This document shows positions 26,165 through 35,104 of a stretch of DNA of 64,000 nt, piece by piece. The stretch spans positions 61,464 to 125,463 of the forward strand of contig JAEOUN010000078.1 of NCBI GenBank assembly GCA_016839245.1, written 5' to 3'. Made by a program: the position numbers and the translations under genes. The notes beneath the pieces are model-generated. The model worked only from the letters and a program-made list of their open reading frames with translations, was not told the origin of the DNA and made no database searches. How positions within the stretch are numbered: position 1 is the stretch's first letter; every line of letters begins with the position of its first letter. Source of the DNA: Candidatus Thorarchaeota archaeon (lineage in GTDB: Archaea; Asgardarchaeota; Thorarchaeia; Thorarchaeales; Thorarchaeaceae).

Positions 26165-26975
26165 GGAATTCATCCTCCTCTGAATGACTTCTAATATCCT
26201 CATCGTAGTTCTTTAGATTCGCAGGGATGTACTCTGAGAGAAAGACATCTACAATGTAATCAAGGTCCCTTTTGATACCATATTTCTTGAAGTATGTTAA
26301 GACATTTGCAATGTCCCTACGAAGTAGAAATACAACATGCTTCATATCAGCCCAGGGTCCGACTTGGCACGCCTGAGGCATGTCAATGAACCAAGGCTTG
26401 TTTTTCCACCAAAGGAGATTATATGCGCTTAAGTCCCCATGAACATAGTTCACATCACGATACATGATCAAATAGTTATCCAGAATCTCATCTAAGACAA
26501 CTTCCGGCGCTTCAAGATCAATAGTTCGAAGTTGTGGAGCTGGTTCCATGCCATCTCCAATGAACCGTTGAGTAAGATAATTTCCAACTCGTCCAATAGG
26601 AGTTGGAACATTCATTCCAGCCTTAAAACATGCGAGAAGGAGATCATATTCCTTTGCTGCTAGAACTTGCATTTTCCCAGGTGCGAAGAAACCTTTCTTC
26701 TTGCTTGCTTGAGAAGTATTCCAAAGTCTGTATGCTTTTAGGATGATGGGATGATCTTTATGAAAAGCAAGGTAGATTGATGCTTCCTTTCCAGCATTCA
26801 TCTGATAAGCAATATCTGTTGCAAGTCCGAATTTGATGGCATCTTCTCTGACCTCACTTAACGTAATCTCACTAATCTCAACGGTCCGTCCTCGTTGGTT
26901 TCCACGCTGAGCATCTCTTTTTATAGAGAGTGCACTAGGTTTTTTGGGATTTAGCTTCTCCACTATACCAACCAT
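26157..26975 (-). CDS. RIO1-type protein kinase, first of tandem pair
   Basis: A RIO kinase of 272 residues with AGKEASIYLA, IILKAYRLW, HGDLSAYNLLWW and FIDMPQ, all key catalytic parts retained. The C-terminal acidic tail (HSEEDEFLE) overlaps the next kinase gene. The ATG at 26975 has GAGGTGG about six bases upstream and lies one base after the stop of a small upstream frame. The two kinases share most of their length, so they arose by tandem duplication. Which one serves as the usual archaeal Rio1 is not clear. Confidence 0.9.
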   Translation of the reverse strand: MVGIVEKLNPKKPSALSIKRDAQRGNQRGRTVEISEITLSEVREDAIKFGLATDIAYQMNAGKEASIYLAFHKDHPIILKAYRLWNTSQASKKKGFFAPGKMQVLAAKEYDLLLACFKAGMNVPTPIGRVGNYLTQRFIGDGMEPAPQLRTIDLEAPEVVLDEILDNYLIMYRDVNYVHGDLSAYNLLWWKNKPWFIDMPQACQVGPWADMKHVVFLLRRDIANVLTYFKKYGIKRDLDYIVDVFLSEYIPANLKNYDEDIRSHSEEDEFLE

Positions 26976-26976
26976 C

Positions 26977-27196
26977 TTAGACCACCTCAATTCTGGAGAA
27001 ACTCAAACTTCCTGAGGGACCTGGAGAGTACATCTTTAGAATATGATCCTCTGTGAGTACACCACGTTGTTGAGTACCTAAGGTATTGTCCTTAGTATTG
27101 GCATCTTCCTCTGTTTTCGAGATCTTTTTTGATATCCTTATTCTTCTCGATTGGTTGCTGCGTTTTTGTCTTTGCAACTTTGATTTTCACTCTCAT
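26977..27196 (-). pseudogene. short gene with apparent frameshift upstream of RIO kinases
   Basis: An ATG at 27196 opens a frame starting MRVKIKVAKTKTQQPIEKNK, which stops after 34 residues. If one A is removed from the A6 run in the middle, the frame joins ISKTEEDANTKD and continues to GSLSFSRIEVV, ending one base before the first RIO kinase. The joined product of about 72 residues reads more naturally than either frame alone. It could be a sequencing error, a true mutation or programmed slippage. The alternative is a 66-residue protein from TTG at 27177. No family recognised. Confidence 0.35.
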
Positions 27197-27482
27197 TGAC
27201 GAGTTACCACGCATCTTACATTCATAGCACAAGAAGTATACAAAACGAAAATCTCACTACCCACGACGATCCAGAGAGACCTTCATACACGTGCGTGAAA
27301 TGAATGAAGAACACCCAGAAGTAGCGGAGGTCTTTTAGACATCCTCGACGTAGGTGTGAGTATCCTTTGGACTAACTAGTACGACAATCATTGATACACA
27401 AGCACCTCCGTATTCATTAAATCAGATTCTCGCGAACATAGATAGTATATAGGCTTTACGATTTACGTGAGAATAAAATCAA
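27197..27482. other. intergenic stretch, nothing recognised
   Basis: About 290 bp without a supported gene. It holds the upstream region of the small gene and RIO kinases and the downstream end of the MFS gene. No terminator, repeat or RNA fold stood out. A 12-codon frame (MNEEHPEVAEVF) at 27300-27338 is probably chance. Confidence 0.4.
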
Positions 27483-28916
27483 TCAAGTTGCATCTTTGAC
27501 TGGATTTTCTTCCTGCTCAATAAACTTGACAGGATTGGTCTCATCAACATATTTCCACAGAAGAAAAGCACCTATCAAACCTAGACCAGCGGCGATCCAG
27601 AAGGGAATCACTATTCCATCAAACATAATGGGACCTATTGGAATAAGAATTAATGAAAAGTAAGCAAATAGCACACCACCCACAAGTGGACCAATTGTGG
27701 CGCCAGCATTGAAGAAAGCCTGTATTGTACCAAAGAGCTTTCCTCGTAGACGCCAAGGAATAATGTCAGCTTGGATTGCTCTCATCGCAGGTTGTGATGC
27801 AGACATTGCAGCACCCTGTCCAATCCATACCACACTTGTCTGTACAAGATTTGTAGTAAGAGGTAAAGCACCAAGACTCACTCTTGCACCTACTGCACCC
27901 CAGACCGCTATGCCTTTACGTCCACGTTTATCAGAATATCTTCCTGCAGGTATAGAAAAGAGTAGTCCAACAGCGCCGGCTCCTGATATAACTAGGCCAA
28001 TAAGACCAATATCTGTTGTAATTCGACTCATTAAGAAAAGCTGGAAGATTGGTTGCCCAAAACCCATTGCAATTCCGTTAAACAACGACATTACGTATAA
28101 CACCTGGACCATCCGATGTTTGTGTGAATTCATACTTAAAGTGGATTCTTCAAAAGCGGGTGATTCTATTGCTGGTTGATCATCTAGATCAATAGTGGTT
28201 TCTTTCTTGGCGGATTGCTTAACCTCATAGACTTTACCTGGTGCCGTTTCTTTGAGAATTACTGCGGTAAGAATCGTAGCCGGTATGCAAATGATTGCAC
28301 CAATGAAATATGGTACTCTGAACACATCGGGAACAGGCAATAAGAGAAAGTCGCGACATATATTATAGAGAAGCCCTCCAATCCCAGGACCAAGAACAAA
28401 TCCAAGATTTGAAACCATCATATATACACCTAGACCCTCTCCTCTTCTTTCAGGGCCAACAATATCCATCAAAGCGGCTTCTGCAGTTGGCCAGACCATC
28501 GCGGATACCACACCTTGGAAAGCTCGGACAAGTAACAAGTGTATCCAATTTTGCGCTAATCCGAATAGAACAAGAAGAAGGACATACCCCAAGAGACCAA
28601 TAAGAATCACTGGTCTTCTTCCATGGATATCAGAGAATCCACCCCAATAACGAGCAAGAAGAGTTCTTGTTCCCATAAAAGAAGCCATTAAAACACCAAA
28701 GATTACAGAGTAGCTTGCAACAACTTCGGGTGGAACAATATATCCGGGACCAGGAGGTTGAGTCAGACCACCCTCTAAAGCAATTAGGTAATATGACATT
28801 GAAGGCGCTACAATACCAAATCCAAGCATAATCAGCATGGCATCAATTGCAAGAACTATCACACGAGGATTTCTATAAAGACTATCCTTCTTGAAGATTG
28901 TAATAGCTTTTGGCAT
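27483..28916 (-). CDS. MFS transporter
   Basis: A 477-residue major facilitator with twelve predicted helices in two blocks of six, separated by a charged loop at about residues 240-270. The loop-2/3 signature is GGFSDIHGRRPVILIG and its repeat in the second half is AGRYSDKRGRKGIAVWG. It probably exports or imports a small solute by proton coupling; the substrate cannot be told. The ATG at 28916 (MPKAITIFK) has GAGGTG upstream; the longer frame from 28979 is not preferred. Confidence 0.92.
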   Translation of the reverse strand: MPKAITIFKKDSLYRNPRVIVLAIDAMLIMLGFGIVAPSMSYYLIALEGGLTQPPGPGYIVPPEVVASYSVIFGVLMASFMGTRTLLARYWGGFSDIHGRRPVILIGLLGYVLLLVLFGLAQNWIHLLLVRAFQGVVSAMVWPTAEAALMDIVGPERRGEGLGVYMMVSNLGFVLGPGIGGLLYNICRDFLLLPVPDVFRVPYFIGAIICIPATILTAVILKETAPGKVYEVKQSAKKETTIDLDDQPAIESPAFEESTLSMNSHKHRMVQVLYVMSLFNGIAMGFGQPIFQLFLMSRITTDIGLIGLVISGAGAVGLLFSIPAGRYSDKRGRKGIAVWGAVGARVSLGALPLTTNLVQTSVVWIGQGAAMSASQPAMRAIQADIIPWRLRGKLFGTIQAFFNAGATIGPLVGGVLFAYFSLILIPIGPIMFDGIVIPFWIAAGLGLIGAFLLWKYVDETNPVKFIEQEENPVKDAT

Positions 28917-29090
28917 TGATGCACCTCGCAACAAAATCAAGGATTCTATGTCATTAATATAGGTAAAGGTCGCAACCAAATTGTAGGTCTAAAAGGAAGG
29001 ATTTATTTTTGTTGCATTAAGCTTTTTTTCGATTTCCGTATTATGGGAATTAATCCTCTTAATTAAACTCATGCGAGACGATGAATTTAG

Positions 29091-30797
29091 ATGCCCAATC
29101 CAAGTAATCCACTTATTGTTCAATCAGACAAGTCAGTGCTTCTTGAAGTTGATAATCCGCTTTATGAAGATGCAAGAGACTCATTAGCGAGGTTTGCTGA
29201 GCTTGTCAAATCACCTGAATATGTTCATACCTACAGAATAACTCCTCTGACCCTTTGGAATGCTGCTTCAATGGGAATGACACCTGATGAAGTAGTTGCA
29301 GCACTAGAAGAGTTTGCTAAATATCCTATTCCAGGTAATATCTCAAGAGAGATTATTGATTATATGTCCCGATATGGACAACTTTCTCTTTACAAGGATG
29401 ATTTGGACCTCTTGCTAATCTGCGAAAATGAGGATCTAGCAGAAGAGATTTGGGCAAATAGCAAGATAACAGAGTTCATTCTTGATCGAGTTGACGAAGT
29501 CACATTCAGAGTTGATCCATCAAAAAGAGGATTCATAAAACAAGCCCTAATTGAGGTTGGGCATCCAGTAGAAGATTTAGCAGGATATGTTGAAGGAGAA
29601 CATCTCCCATTTGAAATCCGCACTATGACTCTTCAAGGTAAACCTTGGGGATTAAGAAGATATCAAGATGATGCAGTAGCCATCTTTCATCATGGAGGCG
29701 GAGAGAGAGGTGGTTCAGGTGTCGTCGTCTTACCATGTGGCGCAGGTAAGACAATGGTAGGCATTGGTGCAATGTATCGCCTCCAGACATCAACACTAAT
29801 ACTCGCTCCAAATGTAATTGCTGTTAGACAATGGATTAGTGAATTGCTTGACAAGACCACTCTGAAACCTGAGGATATTGGAGAATACACAGGAGATTCA
29901 AAAGATGTGCGACCAGTGACAGTAGCTACATACCAGATACTTACCTGGCGCAAGACAAGGTCATCAGAATTTGAACACTTCAAAATCTTCGAGGCTCGAA
30001 ATTGGGGTCTTATAATCTATGATGAGGTTCACTTGTTACCAGCTCCTGTCTTTCGTGTGACAGCTGCAATTCAAGCCACAAGACGCTTGGGTCTAACAGC
30101 AACTCTTGTCCGAGAAGATGATAAGGAAGAAGATGTCTTTAGTCTGATTGGTCCAAAAAGATTCGATATGCCATGGAAAATGCTAGAGGATCAAGGTTGG
30201 ATAGCCACTGCCATCTGTTATGAAATACGCCTTGAATTACCGGATAATCTCCGGAGAACTTATGCAGTAGCAGCAGATAGAAGGAAATACCGAATTGCCG
30301 CAGAAAATCCAGATAAAATTAACATCATCAAGGAGATTATTCGTTATCATAGTAAGGACAATATTCTAGTCATTGGCATGTATCTAGACCAACTCGAACT
30401 GATTGCTGAGGAAGTAGATGCACCACTGATAACCGGGAAAACACCTAATGATGTTCGAGCAGATCTATATGCAGCATTTCGTGAAGGAAAACAAAAGATA
30501 TTGATTGTATCTAAAGTGGCCAACTTTGCATTGGATCTCCCTGATGCTAATGTTGCTATTCAGGTTTCAGGAACATTTGGTTCTCGACAAGAGGAAGCTC
30601 AGAGATTAGGTAGGATTCTTCGTCCTAAGACTGATGGCAGCTTTGCCAGATTCTATTCACTTGTTACAAAGGATACACGGGATATGGACTTTGGAGCCAA
30701 GCGTCAGCTGTTCCTCACTGAGCAGGGTTATCAATATGTAATAGCCTCTGTTGAAGAAAAAATATGGGAAAAGCCTCCTGAGAGCTTCTTCACTTAA
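29091..30797 (+). CDS. XPB/Rad25-type DNA helicase
   Basis: A 568-residue SF2 helicase of the XPB/Ssl2 family, which unwinds DNA in repair and possibly transcription. Walker A is LPCGAGKT (K220) and the DEVH box is D311-EVH. Motif VI is in QEEAQRLGRILRPK. The N-terminal 200 residues contain the damage-recognition-like domain, seen in ISREIIDYMSRYGQLSLY and the following strands. The length is somewhat above archaeal XPBs of about 450 residues. A second protein, at 33377, carries a domain of XPB-associated type. The 3' end overlaps the convergent kinase by 4 bp. Confidence 0.93.
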   Translation: MPNPSNPLIVQSDKSVLLEVDNPLYEDARDSLARFAELVKSPEYVHTYRITPLTLWNAASMGMTPDEVVAALEEFAKYPIPGNISREIIDYMSRYGQLSLYKDDLDLLLICENEDLAEEIWANSKITEFILDRVDEVTFRVDPSKRGFIKQALIEVGHPVEDLAGYVEGEHLPFEIRTMTLQGKPWGLRRYQDDAVAIFHHGGGERGGSGVVVLPCGAGKTMVGIGAMYRLQTSTLILAPNVIAVRQWISELLDKTTLKPEDIGEYTGDSKDVRPVTVATYQILTWRKTRSSEFEHFKIFEARNWGLIIYDEVHLLPAPVFRVTAAIQATRRLGLTATLVREDDKEEDVFSLIGPKRFDMPWKMLEDQGWIATAICYEIRLELPDNLRRTYAVAADRRKYRIAAENPDKINIIKEIIRYHSKDNILVIGMYLDQLELIAEEVDAPLITGKTPNDVRADLYAAFREGKQKILIVSKVANFALDLPDANVAIQVSGTFGSRQEEAQRLGRILRPKTDGSFARFYSLVTKDTRDMDFGAKRQLFLTEQGYQYVIASVEEKIWEKPPESFFT

Positions 30798-31756
30798 TTG
30801 ATAAGAGCCCTTAATCGGTTAAGCTTCATCTTCGCATAGTCCTTTACGCTATTCATTATAGAAGGTGTTGAGATACTTGATTCAACTTGTCTGGATTCGG
30901 TCAAGAGTAGTCTAGTGATGCACCAACCTATTAGATAAGTTAGAACAAGTGGAAGTAATTTATTTACATTCTCCACATTCTCAGGAGTCGTGAGCTTTAA
31001 AGGATGGATAACTTCTCTTGTATTTGATGCTTCAAGGAGATATGCGATATCATAGTTAGAATCGCCAATCGCACAATCCTCCATGTCAAGGAATAGTGCT
31101 TTGTTTCCACAGTATAGGACATTCGGAATCCATAGGTCGCCATGCATTGTTTTCTTTGACCATTCGCCATACGCATCAGTTATTGAGAATATATCAGAGG
31201 ATAATGCATTGAAATCCTCTCTTAATTCCTCGGTAGAATTAGATCGCTTCATAGCACATTCATGGATTTCAATGGAGTCGTAAATTTTCTGGAGATATTC
31301 AGAAGGTGAATTGAAAACAGGTAAATGAGGAGGTTTCAATTCAGAGAGAGTTGTAATAGATTCTCTTAGCAATTCAATCTCGTCATTTGATAATTCAGAC
31401 ACTGATTCGTAGGTCTTGCCCTCGATATACTCAAGGAGAATAAAAGGAGTCTTCTTTGAATCAGGCAAGATACCAAATTCCAGAGGTTGAGGACATAGAC
31501 TGTATTTGGATAGAAATCTATTGGTATTGTAGAGAAAAAGATAGGGATTCTTCTCATATTTTTGAATCAGATATGGGAGTTTCAGAACGAATTTGCAATC
31601 AGCAGATTGGCCATGAATATTTATGTTTGACCAACCACCGAGTAAAAATGGATCAAGAGTAATTGTGCTATCAATGACATTACTTGCATTTTGAAGAAGG
31701 ATAGATAATTCATCAATAGTATGTCCGTGAACCCTTGTAATTTTCTTTTTCATCAT
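30794..31756 (-). CDS. aminoglycoside-phosphotransferase-like kinase
   Basis: A protein of about 320 residues with the APH/choline-kinase fold. The catalytic loop MHGDLWIPNVLY and the metal-binding LFLDMEDCAIGDSNYDIAYL are complete; the nucleotide lysine is probably in KFVLKLPY. Such enzymes phosphorylate small hydroxyl- or amine-bearing molecules; the substrate is unknown. The ATG at 31756 starts MMKKKITRVH; no clear ribosome-binding site. It ends 4 bp inside the convergent XPB gene. Confidence 0.85.
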   Translation of the reverse strand: MMKKKITRVHGHTIDELSILLQNASNVIDSTITLDPFLLGGWSNINIHGQSADCKFVLKLPYLIQKYEKNPYLFLYNTNRFLSKYSLCPQPLEFGILPDSKKTPFILLEYIEGKTYESVSELSNDEIELLRESITTLSELKPPHLPVFNSPSEYLQKIYDSIEIHECAMKRSNSTEELREDFNALSSDIFSITDAYGEWSKKTMHGDLWIPNVLYCGNKALFLDMEDCAIGDSNYDIAYLLEASNTREVIHPLKLTTPENVENVNKLLPLVLTYLIGWCITRLLLTESRQVESSISTPSIMNSVKDYAKMKLNRLRALIN

Positions 31757-31811
31757 CGGTACTACTACAACTATGATAACTTCTAAAAGGGTGTCGGGAA
31801 GGGCTGAGAGC

Positions 31812-32099
31812 ATGAATGGAAGAGAGATACTCCTAGTCTTAGCTCATCTCTTTAGGAAAAATGGAAAAGAAGTCACTATTGAAACCGCAGTGAATTTCCT
31901 ATCATTTCGATGCAGATATGGATCTCCAACGGAAGTCAGAAAACTACTTTCAATTGCTTTAAAGAATGAGATGATCTCTCGAGAAAAAGATAGCATAATA
32001 GCTGAATTTCTTTTCAACAAACAGAATCTTCCATTGAATCTTTCAGCCGCACTCCAGGATAAAGTAAAATTCACTGAAGATATTGAACCTATGTATTAA
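31812..32099 (+). CDS. DUF2240 family protein
   Basis: A 95-residue archaeal DUF2240-like protein. It begins MNGREILLVLAHLFRKNG and has the family's conserved helix-turn-helix-like layout (SPTEVRKLLSIALKNEMISR). The function is unknown; a nucleic-acid-binding role is suggested by the fold. It is divergent from the kinase gene, with 55 bp between starts, and its end overlaps the RFC-like gene by 4 bp in a convergent arrangement. Confidence 0.72.
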   Translation: MNGREILLVLAHLFRKNGKEVTIETAVNFLSFRCRYGSPTEVRKLLSIALKNEMISREKDSIIAEFLFNKQNLPLNLSAALQDKVKFTEDIEPMY

Positions 32100-33220
32100 T
32101 TTGATTCAGGCGCATATGTACCAAGTGATGCCAGTAAAGATGACAGATGAACAAATGGATTCTTTCCTTGCAACAATCGGAAATCAATTTCAGCTACACG
32201 ATCTAGTACCTTACTTAGTGTGGATGCATCAAAGGGACGTGTCACCAGATCTCTTTCAATTTCAAGAAGTATGTCCTGAGGTTCATATCCATCAATTGCA
32301 AGCAAGCTCATCATAATCTTGCGTGAGTCTACAAATGAACCATCAAGAGCATCTGTTACAATCTCTCGCACTCTTTTTGTCAAAGGAGTGTCCGAGTATC
32401 TATATACTACGTCTTCTGTTATAGTCTTACTCGCAGTAGCAGAAATCTGAAAAAGATTGATTGCACGTCGCATGTCGCCTGATGATTCATGTGCAATTGC
32501 CTCTGCAGCGTGATTATCAATCTTAACGCCTTCCCTTTGAGCAATGTATTGTATACGAGTAATAATATGCTCATTTGAAATCGAGGGGAATTTTATCACA
32601 GAACACCTAGAGATAACAGCAGGACTCCAACCAGACAAGGATGGTGTAAGAAGAATAAATCGACAGGCATCACTATACAATTCCATAGTACGACGTAATG
32701 CTTGTTGCATACTCTGACTAAGTGCATCAGCTTCATCTAGGACTAAAATCTTAACTTTTTCATCAGCAACAGTGACAGTAGAAGCAAAGAAGCGAATAGC
32801 CTCTTGAAGCAACTGACTTCTGTTTGGCGTATTTTTTATCCCCTTTATCTTAAGATTAGTCTGTGCCTCGCGATAAATGATCGACATGTACTCGTCCAAT
32901 TCAGTTCTTTTATCACGGCTCAATTTTGCAAGATCCTGAACACTGCGTTTTGCATCACTCATGGACATGTCCCACATGTCCCGAATGTTAAGTGACTTGA
33001 AATTTGCAGTATAGCTACTCCCAAGGATTGCTCTGGAGAAGATATCTGCTGCAGCAGTCTTACCAGTTCCTGTGGGACCATAAAAAATCATGTTAGTGAG
33101 TGTATTAGAGTCAGCAAGATCTTTTAGTTCGTTTATTGCCTGATCTTGACCAACAAAATCAGTCCAGCTCATTGGTCGATATTTAATACACCATAACAGA
33201 GGTTCCAAACTTACACCCAT
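32096..33220 (-). CDS. divergent RFC-small-subunit-like clamp-loader ATPase
   Basis: A 374-residue AAA+ protein of the replication factor C small-subunit type. The N-terminal WCIKYRPMSWTDFVGQDQ replaces the usual W-x-EKYRP-x3-D start. Walker A is GPTGTGKT and Walker B VLDEADAL; the arginine-finger motif is seen as ISRCSVIKF. The normal sensor-1 asparagine region (usually SCNYSSKI) reads LTPSLSGW here, so sensor 1 is changed. A segment of about 30 residues after the first strand pair looks inserted. It is probably an RFC paralogue rather than the main small subunit. The ATG at 33220 is chosen; a TTG at 33241 is in frame. Confidence 0.82.
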   Translation of the reverse strand: MGVSLEPLLWCIKYRPMSWTDFVGQDQAINELKDLADSNTLTNMIFYGPTGTGKTAAADIFSRAILGSSYTANFKSLNIRDMWDMSMSDAKRSVQDLAKLSRDKRTELDEYMSIIYREAQTNLKIKGIKNTPNRSQLLQEAIRFFASTVTVADEKVKILVLDEADALSQSMQQALRRTMELYSDACRFILLTPSLSGWSPAVISRCSVIKFPSISNEHIITRIQYIAQREGVKIDNHAAEAIAHESSGDMRRAINLFQISATASKTITEDVVYRYSDTPLTKRVREIVTDALDGSFVDSRKIMMSLLAIDGYEPQDILLEIERDLVTRPFDASTLSKVLDRVAEIDFRLLQGKNPFVHLSSLLASLGTYAPESN

Positions 33221-33376
33221 TTGATAGACTTTCGCAACCAAAATAAGCTTGTTTCTTTTCTAGAACGAGTGATACACAATCCAACGATTGTGCAAAGTGA
33301 CACAACCAAAAGCATCTTAAATGATGATAAAGCTCGTCGCTTGTTTGCTAGAAAACACATCCATGGGTAGGTTATA

Positions 33377-35104
33377 ATGGCAAGAGAGCCGCTCGAAAAG
33401 GAATTGGAACACTTATTTAGAGAAGACCTGCTTGTTGCATGCAAACTGTGGGGTATTGATGTTACAGGGAAAGACACTGGTGCATCATTGATTAAAATGC
33501 TCGCTGAGAAGATGAGTATTTCAACAGAGAGAGAACGGGTTTTTGATACTTTTACTCCATTAGAAAGAGACCTTCTCGGTATATTGACCCTCAGCGGGGG
33601 TGCAATGAGTTATGATAGGCTCAAACCATTTAGGAAGATTTACAGTTACGGGCAATTAAATCAAACAGAAAGAGACCTCAGGAAAAAAGGAATTATCATA
33701 AGAAGGATGATGAGTAGACTGACTGAATTTGGGAGAGAGGTTGCTGAATTCAAAGTTCTGGACTTCTTCCTGCCTCATCTCAAAGAATACTTTGAGAAAC
33801 CTCCAATACCAAATCCTGAGAAACCAAAGAGAGCAAAGAACATCATTGATGATAGAGACACACTACTAATTGACATGCTGATTTTGTTGGCATATATTGC
33901 TAAACATGATGTGAGAATGACATCATCTTGGGAGTTTCCAAAGAGAGAAATTGATCGTATTATGGAAGCAATGTCAAAGCCAGATGAGGAGCGATTTGAA
34001 GTAGTCCAAAGATTTGCACGGAAAGCAGGAGCATATACTATCGCAGAGGGCGATAAAGTACTTCAATCAAAAGTCGATGTCTTATTCGCTGGAAAGCAAT
34101 ATTCGGTTGCCAAACGGTTTTTGGTTTCAGCTCTTGGCAGAACACGAGCAATATGGGCAACACCAGACCAACCTACCGAATATACATTGAACCTTGCCAT
34201 ATGTAGACTTAGAGAGAGCTCTCAAGAAGAGTGGATTAGCATTGAAGAATTACGTGATTGGATCCGAAGTGAGCTCTTTCAGGATAATCAACCCTTGAAA
34301 TGGATTCAAGTAGATGATGATAGAGTCCAGATGGCTCTTGAAACTCCAATTCTCCTAGGACTAATTGAAGCTGCATACAAAGGCAAGAAACTTTTAGGAG
34401 TCAGATTGACAAATGTTGGCGAACAGGTACTCAAAGAAACAACAGCAGCGTCGGAAGTAATAGACCATGAAACTTTCATTGTACAGCCTAACTTTGATAT
34501 AACGGCTTTCACCACTGAAATGGAATATCAAAAACTCTATCGTCTTATGCTAATTACTGAACCAGTAAAGACGGATGTAGTAAGCACCTTCAAAATTACA
34601 GAGAAATCAATCTTCGAGGCTATTGAGATTGGTTTAAGGGAGAAAGACCTTATTGGCTTTCTCTCATCTGAAAGCAAGAAACCAATTCCAGCAAATGTTG
34701 AGAGATCTATCCGAGATTGGACTTCACAGACAACCTTTACAACAATTTCTGACGTATCTCTTTTTGAAACTGAAACCGAACGTGACTTGGAACTTCTTAT
34801 GTTAATTCCAGATTTCAAGGCACAGGTCGTAAGAAAAGTTGGACCAACAGCAATCATTCTTACAGGCGATCTTGACCAGCTGAGTGATACTCTTAGGAAA
34901 CAAAAGTGCATGGTAAAGAGATCTGTGAAAGAAGAAAAAACAGAAACAACTCCAGGAACGGAAATAACTGAGCAGATTCTTCTCTATGGTTCAGAACAAG
35001 TGATTGAAGATGTACCATTGGATTGCGAAGGATGCCCTGCAATACAATCATGTAATAAGATCATAAGAAGGAAAGCCAAAGTACAAAGAGGTGCAAGGAG
35101 CTGA
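33377..35104 (+). CDS. large protein with helicase-C3-like domain (XPB-partner type)
   Basis: A 575-residue soluble protein with an N-terminal helical region of winged-helix character (about residues 55-115). The segment FIVQPNFDITAFTTEMEYQK, followed by repeated alpha/beta elements (STFKITEKSIFEAIEIGLRE), resembles the helicase conserved C-terminal domain 3 that accompanies XPB-type helicases in prokaryotes. It has no ATPase motifs. The end has a small cysteine cluster (CEGCPAIQSC) and a basic tail. An XPB gene lies 2.6 kb away. The domain assignment is by eye. The next gene begins inside its stop codon. Confidence 0.65.
   Translation: MAREPLEKELEHLFREDLLVACKLWGIDVTGKDTGASLIKMLAEKMSISTERERVFDTFTPLERDLLGILTLSGGAMSYDRLKPFRKIYSYGQLNQTERDLRKKGIIIRRMMSRLTEFGREVAEFKVLDFFLPHLKEYFEKPPIPNPEKPKRAKNIIDDRDTLLIDMLILLAYIAKHDVRMTSSWEFPKREIDRIMEAMSKPDEERFEVVQRFARKAGAYTIAEGDKVLQSKVDVLFAGKQYSVAKRFLVSALGRTRAIWATPDQPTEYTLNLAICRLRESSQEEWISIEELRDWIRSELFQDNQPLKWIQVDDDRVQMALETPILLGLIEAAYKGKKLLGVRLTNVGEQVLKETTAASEVIDHETFIVQPNFDITAFTTEMEYQKLYRLMLITEPVKTDVVSTFKITEKSIFEAIEIGLREKDLIGFLSSESKKPIPANVERSIRDWTSQTTFTTISDVSLFETETERDLELLMLIPDFKAQVVRKVGPTAIILTGDLDQLSDTLRKQKCMVKRSVKEEKTETTPGTEITEQILLYGSEQVIEDVPLDCEGCPAIQSCNKIIRRKAKVQRGARS

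Noticed and set aside
27300..27338. 12-codon leader-peptide-like frame
   Set aside because: No downstream attenuator or conserved context can be seen; the length is expected by chance.
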